From Pseudomonas eucalypticola (GTDB lineage Bacteria > Pseudomonadota > Gammaproteobacteria > Pseudomonadales > Pseudomonadaceae), in the NCBI RefSeq assembly GCF_013374995.1, contig NZ_CP056030.1, positions 3,318,501 through 3,382,500 on the forward strand: a stretch of DNA of 64,000 bases, in the 5' to 3' direction. Of the stretch, positions 44,275 to 64,000 are shown piece by piece. Each line of letters begins with the position of its first letter. Position 1 is the first letter of the stretch. The notes below the pieces were generated by a model. It did not search any database and had not been told where the DNA came from. It saw nothing but the letters and a program-made list of their open reading frames with translations. The position numbers were made by a program, and so were the translations under genes.

Positions 44275-47200
44275 ATCAGGGTTTCAGGACAAGGTCTGGG
44301 TGCTGGTCAGTGCTTGGCGCTCGAACCACCACGCCGCCAGGCTGTACACGTCCGGCGCCTTGAGCACGCTGAAGTGGTTGCCCGGCCCCTCCCACACCGC
44401 CAACTGCGGCAGCAATGCTTGCCAGCCACTGACCATGGCCACCTGCTCGCGCTGGTTGCCAGCGCTGTCCAGGGTCGGGTCGCTGACCAGCACCAGGTTT
44501 GCCGGACCGTCATACCCTCCTCGGGGCACATACACCGTGCGCAAGGCACTGGCGAAGGTCCGTGCGATGGCATGCAGCGCCTGGGGCGACATGCGCGGCG
44601 GTAGCAGGCCGACGTTGGTCATGGCCGCGTGCAGCCATTGCAACTGCGTACTGTCGTCGGCTTCGGCAAACGCCTCGGCCGGCAGCCCCAAGGGCTTGCC
44701 GCTGGCCAACTGCAAGGACTCCACCAAACGCTGCAACGCCTGGGTCGTGGTGTAGGGCTGGCCCAGACCGCCCGAGCCGCCCGGCGCCTCGGTGTCCACG
44801 AGGGTCAGCGATAGCACCTCGCGGCCGCGGGCCTGCAAGCGTACGGCCAGGGCGTGGGCCACCCAGCCACCGAACGAATGCCCGACCAGATGCAACGGCC
44901 CTTGCGGGTACTGCGCTTCGATGGCCTGCACATGACAGTCTGCCGCTGCCTCTATCCGGCTATGGGGCACGCTATCGCCACCCAAGCCACGGGCCTGCAC
45001 CCCGTAGATCGGCCAGTCCGCGCCCAGTGCCTCGGCCAGGCCGATGAAGCTGGTCACGCTGTCACCGGCCCCCGGCACGCAGAACAACGGCGCCTTCGTC
45101 GCCTGGCCGCTCTGGATCGCCAGCAGCGGTGGGTAGCCCGACGGCGGTTGCGGCCCTTGCGGTGCGCTGGCCAGCGCCTGGCTGATGGCCTGGCCGAGCC
45201 GTTGCACATGGGGCGGTTGCATCATGCTCAGGTGGTCGCCCGGCACGTCGATGCAGTGCAGTTGCCGGGTGACCTGAGCCTCATGCCAGCCCAGGGTGGC
45301 GCTGGCTCGTTGCGTGTCACGCTGCTCGGCGCGGAACAGGTGGATAGGCAGGTTCAAGGGTTCCAGGCGGTAATGGGCCAGGGCATGGCCGTGGGCGACC
45401 TCCCGGGCCAGGTAGTGTTGCACCTGTTCGTCGCTGGCCTCGGCCAGTTCCGGTAGCAGCAGTTGCTGGTCGCGGCATTGGCGCAGCAGTTGCTGGAAGC
45501 TGGCCGGTTGCGCCGCCAACGCTTCCAGCCGTGCCACGCAGGCCAAACCCGCCTGGCCCTGGGCCTGCCAATGGGCGTTGCAATGGGCCAGCAACTGCCG
45601 TTGCAACAGATCCGCCCCTTGCCAGCGGGCCTTGCCCTGGTCGGTGAGCCGAGGCACGTAGGTGTCGATCAGGCCAAGGAAACCGACCGTTTGGTCCATA
45701 CCCACCAGTTGGGTCGCGACTTCATAGGCCAACACACCGCCAAACGACCACCCCGCCACGCGGTACGGGCCCTCGGGCTGCACCTCGCGGATGCGCGCCA
45801 CCAACCGCGCCGCCAGGCACGGCACGGTATCGAGCTGCGGCTGGCCGAGGCCGACACCGGGCAAGCCGTGGACCGGGAACCCGTCGCTCAGGTGCTGCGC
45901 CAGCACGGGGAAATACGCATCCAGGCCGGTGAAGTCGTGAATCAGGAACAACGGCGCTTCACCCCCTTCGGCACGCACCGTGACTACCTCGGGCTCGGCT
46001 TCAGGCGCGGCCTCACGGCGCTCCAGCCGTTCGGCCAGGGCCGCCACGCTGGGGTGCTGGAACAGCTCGGCCAAGGACACTGGCCATTGCGCTTTGCGCA
46101 GTTGGCTGACCAGGCGGATAGCCGACAGCGAGTGCCCGCCCAGCTCGAAGAAGCTGTCGTGGCGGCCCACCCGCTCAACCTCCAGCACCTCGGCCCACAG
46201 CTCGGCCAACCGGGCTTCCAGGGCCGTGGCCGGCGCCTGGTACTCACGGCTGGCCCAGGCGTCGGCCTGTGGCGCCGGCAGCGCACGGCGGTCGACCTTG
46301 CCGTTGGCGGTCAGCGGCAAGGCGTCCAGGGCCACGAACGCGCTGGGCACCATGTAGTCCGGCAGGATGGCTTGCGCGTGGCTGCGCAGCGCCATGGCAT
46401 CCAGGGCCGGGTCGTGGCGAGTAAAGTAGGCCACCAGGCGCGGCCCGCCCTGCTCCAGCGTCTGCGCGACCACCACGGCCTCGCCGACGCCGTCGCAGCG
46501 CAGCAACGCCCGCTCGACCTCGCCAGGCTCCACCCGCACACCGCGGATCTTCACCTGGTCGTCGTCGCGCCCCAGGTACTCCAAGGTACCGTCGGCGAGC
46601 CAGCGCACGCGGTCACCGGTCTGGTACATGCGCGCGCCCGGCAGTGGGCTGAACGGGTCCTGCAGGAAGCGCTCGGCAGTCAATTGCGGGCGGTTCAGGT
46701 AGCCACGGGCGACCCCCGCGCCCCCCACATACAGTTCGCCCGGCACCCCGAGCGCCACCGGCTGGCGACGCTCGTCGAGCACATACAAGCGGGCATTGGT
46801 GATCGGCTTGCCGATGTGCAGCACGCCCCCCACCTGCACCTGCCCGGAACTGGCGACCACCGTGGTTTCGGTGGGGCCGTAGTTGTTGATCACGGCAAAG
46901 CCGGGGTCACGGTGGAACTGGCGCAGGCGGTCGCCGCCGATCAGCAAGGTGCGCAGGGTCGGGTGGCGCAATTGATGACTGAAGGCATACTCGGCCACGG
47001 GCGTGGGCAGGAACGCCACGTCCAGCGGCTGCGCCAGCCACCAGTCGAGCAGTGCGTCGAGCTGCTCGTTGCCGATGTCGGTCGGCGGCAGGTGCAACGT
47101 GGCCCCCGCGCACAGCGCCGGCCAGACTTCCCAGGCCATGGCGTCGAAACCGAACCCGGCGACGCTGGCGGTATGGCTGCCAGCGTGCAGGTCGAAGGCC

Positions 47201-50200
47201 TGGCAATGCCAGTCCACCAGGTTATTGAGCGTCTGGTGCTCTACCATCACGCCTTTGGGTTGGCCCGTGGAACCGGAGGTGTAGATGGCGTAGGCCAGGT
47301 GCGAGCTGTTCAGGCCCGGCACCACCGGGCTCCCCGCTTGCTGGGGCCACGGCCCTTCCAGCTCGAGCACCGGGACGCCCAGGGCCGGCAGGCGCCCGCG
47401 CAACGCGTGTTGCACCAGCACTGCGGTCGGCTGGCTGTCGGCCAGCAGGTACTGCACGCGCTCATCCGGGTGCGCCGGGTCCACGGGGACATAGCCGGCC
47501 CCCGCCTTGAGCACTGCCAGCAGCCCCACCAGGGTGTCCAGGCCACGGCGCGCCACCACGGCGACGCGGTCGTCGGGCCTCACCCCTCGGTCGATCAACG
47601 CCTGGGCCAGGCCATTGGCTCGCTGGTCGAGGGCCTGATAGGTAAGGACCTCGTCACCCACCTGGGCGGCGATCGCATGGGGTTGGTACGCCGCGTGATG
47701 CTCGATACGCTGGGCAAGGGTGGCGTCGGTAGGCCATGTGACCACTTCAGCGTTGAACCCTTCCAGCAGCCACTGGCGCTCGGCGTCAGGCAACACGCCC
47801 AGCTCGGCTACCGGGGTCGGCGCGGCCTGCTCCAAGGCCAGCACCAGGCTGCTCAGCGCCTGGGCCAGGTAAGCGCACACGCGCTGTGCCTGGATGCCCC
47901 CGGCAGTCTGCGCGGTCAGCGTGAAGCCTTCCCCCAGGTCATCGACACTGAGGGTCAACGGGTAGGTACTGCGCTCTTTGGTGTGCAGCAATTCGATGCC
48001 CTGCCAGGCGGTCGTGGCAGGGCCCTGCCCGGGCTCACCCACCGCGCTGTGGCGGTAGTTCAACAGCGCGCTGAACAGCGGGGTGCCGGCGGGCAACGCA
48101 CTGCAACGCTGGGCCAGCGCCAGTGGCGCATGCTCGTGGGCCAACAGGCCGGTCAGCCGGCGGTGGGTGTCCAGCACCGCGTCCCGGGCGCACTGGTCAG
48201 CCAGGTCCAGGCGCAGGGGCAAGGTGTTGATGAACACGCCCAAGGCGCGCTCCAGGCCTTCACCCCCTTGCAGGCGGCCCAGCAACACCGTGCCGAACAC
48301 CACACGGTCACGGCCGCACACATGGCCCAGCACCTGGCCCCAGGCCAGGTGAACCAGGCTGGCGGCGCTGACGCCCAATTGCCGCGACTGCTCGCGCACC
48401 CGCAGGGCCACGCCCGGCTCAAGCGTCAGCCGCGCTTCGTCGGCCGCGCCCGGGGTGGTCAGCACGTGGCCGAACGGCAGGGTCGGCTCATCGATATCGG
48501 CCAGTTGCGCACGGAAATACGTCTCGTGGGCACCCTCGTCCAGGCCGCCCAGGCTATGGGCGACATACTGGCGGTACGGCACTGGCGCGGGCAACAGCGC
48601 CTGCTGGCCCAGCAACACGGCTTGCAGCTCCAGGGCCAGACGCTCCAGGGCCATGTGGTCCATGATCACGTGGTGGAACTGCAACACTGCGACAATGCGC
48701 TGGCTTGCCGGATCAGCAGCGTGAACCAGGCGCAGCAAGGGCGCCTGGGCAAGGTCCAGATTCGATAGCACTTCCAACTGTTCCAGCGCCACCTCGGCCA
48801 CGGGCAAGCGGGCCTGGCGCCAGACCACTTGTACCGGGGTTGGCAAGTCGTCCCAGAACAGCGCAGTACGCAGAATGTCATGGCGGTCGATGACCTGCTG
48901 CAACGCCGCGCAGAAGGCGTGCAGCCGGCCTTGGTCCGAGAAGGCGAAGCGCGCCTGCAAGCGGTACGGGTCATCGGCGCCGGCGCTCAGGTGGTGATAG
49001 AAGATACCGGCCTGCAGCGGCCCCAGCGGGTAGATATCCTGCACGTTGTCGACCCCGCCCGGTACCTGCGCGACAATGCGGTCGATGGCCTCCTGGGTCA
49101 GGTCCACCAGCGGCAGCAGTGCCGGGGTGATGCGTTGGCAACCCGGCTCGATCAGGCTGGCGGCCAGCGGTGGGGCGCTGGCCTGGGCAACGCTGGCCGC
49201 CAGGGCGGCCAGGGTGGGGTGGGCGAACAGGGCACCGACGTCCACCTCCAGCCCTGCCTGGCGCAGGCGCGAGACCAGCGTCACGGCCAGCAGCGAATGC
49301 CCCCCCAACTCGAAGAAGTGATCGTGGCGCCCGACCCGCTCCACTTGCAACAGCTCGGCCCAGATCAGCGCCAGTTGCTGCTCGATGTCCGTTTCCGGGG
49401 CCTCGTAGTGCCCGGTGAACAAGGCGTCGCGGTCCGGCGCGGGCAAGGCACGGCGGTCGACCTTGCCATTGGCGGTCAACGGCCAGGCGCTCAGGCGCAC
49501 CAGCGCGGCGGGCACCATGTAGGCCGGCAGGCGCGCCTGCAACGCGGCCCGCAGGTCGCCGGTGTGCAGGGTTGCGCCGGGCTGTTCGCTGAAATAACCC
49601 ACCAGGCGTGGCTGGCCGGGATGGTCTTCGCGAGCGATCACCAGGGCCGTTTCGACCCCGGGAAGTTGCCCCAGCAGGCTTTCGATTTCTCCCAGTTCCA
49701 CGCGCACGCCGCGGATCTTCACCTGGTCGTCGTTGCGCCCCAGGTATTCCAGGGTACCGTCGGCGTTCCAGCGGGCCAGGTCGCCGGTGCGGTACAGCCG
49801 TGCGCGCGGTTCATCGCTGAAGGGGTCGCGGACAAAGCGCTCGGCGGTCAGTTGGGGCCGGTTCAGGTAACCCCGCGCCACGCCACCGCCGCCCACGTAC
49901 AGCTCGCCGGCCACGCCCTGGGGCACCAGCTGCTGATGGGCGTCCAGCAGGTACACCCGGGTATTGGCAATCGGCCGGCCAATGTCCAGACGGCCTGCCG
50001 GCAGCAGCTGGCCCGACGTGGCCACCACCGTGGCTTCGGTGGGGCCGTAGTTGTTGATCACCGCGAAGCCCGGATCGCGGCTGAATTGGCGCAAGCGGTC
50101 GCCGCCAATCAGCAGCACCCGCAGGGTCGGGTGGCCCAGCCCCTGGTTAAAGGCGTGTTCGGCCACCGGGGTGGGCAGGAAGCTGACGTCCAGGGGTTGT

Positions 50201-50813
50201 TCACGCCACCATGTCAACAGCGCTTCGATGTCCTCACCGCCTTCCTGCACCGGCGGCAAGTGCAGCACCGCCCCCGCGCAGAGCGCCGGCCAGACTTCCC
50301 AGGCCATGGCGTCAAAGCCAACGCCGGCGACGCTGGCCGTGTGGCTGCCCGCCCGCAGGTCGAAGGCCTGGCAGTGCCAATGCACCAGATTGTTCAAGGT
50401 CTGGTGTTCCACCATCACGCCCTTGGGTTGGCCGGTGGAACCTGAGGTGTAGATCACATACGCCAGGCTGCGTTCGTTCAGGCCCGGCACCTGCGGATTG
50501 CTCGGCTGCTCGTACCAGTGCGGGCGGTCCAGCGCCAGCACCGGCACACCCAGGTCAGGTACCCGTGGTCGCAGGGCCTGTTGGGTCAGTACCAGCACGG
50601 GTTTGCTGTCGCTCAGCAGGTAGTGCAGGCGCTCGTCCGGGTGCGCCGGGTCCACGGGCACGTAGCTGCCACCGGCCTTGAGCACCGCCAACAGGCCAAC
50701 CAGGGTGTCCAGGCCGCGCCGGGCCACCACGGCCACGCGGTCATCAGGGCGCACGCCCAGGCCGATCAGGTAGTGGGCCAGGCTGTTGGCTTTACTGTTC
50801 AACTGGCCATAGG

Positions 50814-62002
<11,189 letters not shown>

Positions 62003-62006
<4 letters not shown>

Positions 62007-64000
62007 AGGATAATCTCCATGCTCTCTGTGATGGCTGCGTAGGCAGCCAGCGTGGGGTGTTCGAACAGGGCGCGGACATCCGCTTCCACGCCTTCCTGGC
62101 GCAGACGCGCGGTCAGGCTGACCGCCAGCAGCGAATGGCCGCCCAGTTCGAAGAAATTGTCGTGCCGCCCTACCCGCTCCAGCCCCAGCAACTCGGCCCA
62201 GAGGCGAGCCAGCAGGATTTCGGTGTCGCCCTCGGGGGCGGCATACGGGCGCACCAGGCCGGCGTCGGCGCCTGGCGCTGGCAAGGCGTTGCGGTCGAGC
62301 TTGCCGTTGGGGCTCAGGGGCAAGGCCGGCAGGTGAACGTAGAGCGCCGGTACCATGTAGTCGGGCAACTGCGCCGCCAGAGCCTGGCGCAGCAGGTCCA
62401 CGGCCACTGGCGCACCGGTGTAGTACGCCACCAGGCGCGCGCCACCGGGCTGGTCGTCACGGGCCATGACCACCGCCTGGTCGATACCGGGCTGGTTTTC
62501 CAGGCACGCCTGGATGTCGCCGGGCTCGATGCGCAGGCCATTGACCTTGATCTGGTCGTCGTTGCGGCCCATGAACTCCAACAGGCCATCGTCGCGCTGG
62601 CGCACCAGGTCGCCACTGCGGTACAAGCGCTCGCCCGGGTTGAAGGGGCTGGCGATGAACCGTTCAGCCTGCGCCTGGGGCAAGTGCCGATAACCCCGGG
62701 CGACCCCGGCGCCGCCGATGTGCAGGTGGCCCACCACGCCCAGCGGCACGGGCTGGTCATCGCTGCCCAGCACGTACAGCTGGGTATTGCTGACAGGCCG
62801 GCCGATCGGCAGTGTGCCTGGGGGTATCGGTTGCCCGGGCTCCAGGGTCCAGGCGCTGCAATCCACCGTGGTTTCGGTAGGGCCGTAGACGTTGTGCAGG
62901 CGCACGCCCGGCAGACGCTGGCGCAACTGCGTGGCCAGCGCCGGGGTCAATTCGCCGCCACCGCAAACGATGTCGGTGAGGCTGGTGCAGGCCGCGCTGA
63001 CCGCCTGCTCGAGGAACTGTTGCAGCAGCACCGGGACGAACTGCACCACGCTGACCCGGTGCTCTTGGATAAGACGCGCCAGGTAGCCCGGGTCGCGCTG
63101 GCCGTCAGGCCTGGCCAGGACCAGGGGCAGCCCACTGCACAAGGGCCAGAACAGCTCCCACACCGAAGCGTCGAAGCTCAACGGGGTTTTGTGCAGCACC
63201 GGCCCGCAGGTGCACAGGCTCGCCGCCCAGTGCACCAGGTTGACCACGTTGCGGTGCTCGACCATCACCCCTTTAGGCGTGCCCGTGGAGCCTGAGGTGT
63301 AGATCACGTACGCCAGATGCCTGGCCGTGAGGCCCTCGACCGATGGGTTGGCGCCAGGCAGCGCACGCCCGTCCCACTCGCCCAGGTCCACCTGGGGCAC
63401 GCCGACCTCGCCCAGCAGGTCACGGGTACCGGCCTGCACCAGCAGCACCACGGGGGCACTGTCGTTGAACATGCCGCGCAGGCGCTCGGTCGGGTAGCCA
63501 GGGTCCAGGGGCACATAGGCGCCGCCCGCCTTGAGAATGGCCAGCAGCCCCACGACCATGGGCAGGCCTCGCTCGACGCAGATCGCCACCCGCTCATCCG
63601 GCTTTACCCCCAGGCCGATCAAGTGGTGGGCGAGGCGATTGGCCTGCTCATTCAGTTGCCGGTAACTCAGCGCGCCCGCCTCGTCACGCACGGCCATGGC
63701 CTGGGGCGTCGCCGCGGCCTGGGCTTCGAACAGGCCATGCAGGGTTTGCTGGCGATCATGCTCGGTGGCGGTAGCATTGAACGCGTGCAGCACTTGCCAG
63801 CGTTCGTCGGCCGGTAGCACGGGCACCTGCAGCACGGGCTGGTCGGGGTGGCCGTCGACGGCGTCGGCCACGCCCTGGAGCACGTGCACCACGTAATGGC
63901 CGATCCGCTGTGCGCCGATGTCGCTCGGCACCATCACGCTCAAGCGCAAGGCGTCACCCAGGTCGTCGACATTCAGGCTCAGCGGGTAATTGCTGAGCTT
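62003..64000 (-). CDS. NRPS, upstream protein (partial): C(end)-A-T
   Basis: Only the last ~665 residues are in the window; the frame stays open to the right edge, where it reads KLSNYPLSLNVDDLGDALRL, matching the late part of the HHxxxDH-type condensation domains downstream. The A domain follows with YTSGSTGTPKG and a hand-aligned code DAWQVGVVD, close to glutamine (DAWQFGLID) codes; Glu is the alternative. The T domain is LGGHSLLAVSLTARLRQEGV. The protein ends ITESMEIIL, a short acidic-hydrophobic tail that may dock to the TubC domain of the next protein. It is first in the visible part of the operon; earlier modules, including any fatty-acid-loading starter condensation domain, lie outside. 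The stop overlaps the next start (GTGA). Confidence 0.92.

Overview
The window is a high-GC stretch of chromosome that looks like a fluorescent Pseudomonas, probably near the P. putida / P. entomophila side of the genus. Supporting signs are a FabV-type enoyl reductase, a DUF1329/DUF1302 outer-membrane pair, several TonB receptors with a FecI/FecR pair, a tandem-thioesterase NRPS followed by macAB, and two families of Pseudomonas-style REP palindromes. No tRNA, rRNA, prophage, transposase or CRISPR array was seen.

Layout. 1-686: end of an ArnT-like membrane glycosyltransferase. 705-1668: eight tandem ~119-bp units, each a REP hairpin. 1.7-6.4 kb (minus): fabV with a clear terminator, then the DUF1302-DUF1329 operon. 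6.7-15.1 kb: Rieske oxygenase, a small hypothetical, bestrophin-like channel, di-Mop molbindin, a DipZ-type thiol-redox protein, an FAD monooxygenase, a DHA2 MFS transporter and a 44-residue Cys-rich protein. 15.3-19.7 kb: a PAS-PAS-GGDEF-EAL protein and malate:quinone oxidoreductase.

19.8-24.7 kb looks like a sugar or polyol regulon. A sigma-54 activator is divergent from a Gfo/Idh dehydrogenase, a TIM-barrel isomerase and an orphan periplasmic sugar-binding protein. The intergenic region has a canonical -24/-12 promoter, a doubled GACATGTC palindrome at activator-site distance, and Hfq/Crc-like AANAANAA motifs over the ribosome binding sites.

24.8-35.1 kb is iron-uptake territory. It holds FecI, FecR and an STN-containing TonB receptor, an amino-acid-type binding protein, a GST, then a second TonB receptor followed by two tandem PstS-like binding proteins. 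35.2-40.9 kb holds a soluble PAS-PAS chemoreceptor (BdlA-like), a YghU-type GST, a small exported protein, a LysR/MFS divergent pair and small proteins.

41.1-64.0 kb (minus) is the most notable part: a non-ribosomal peptide synthetase operon that continues beyond the right edge and ends in macA-macB. The visible assembly line is (C)-A-T // TubC-C-A-T-C-A-T-C-A-T-C-[frameshift]-A-T-C-A-T-TE-TE. Hand-read A-domain codes suggest ...Gln-Leu-Ser-(Val/Ile?)-Leu-Leu. Condensation domains alternate between an HHxxxDH type, which I read as dual epimerisation/condensation, and a normal HHxxxDG type; this predicts alternating D/L residues. The second and third NRPS reading frames are one gene split by an apparent one-base deletion near 50.9 kb.
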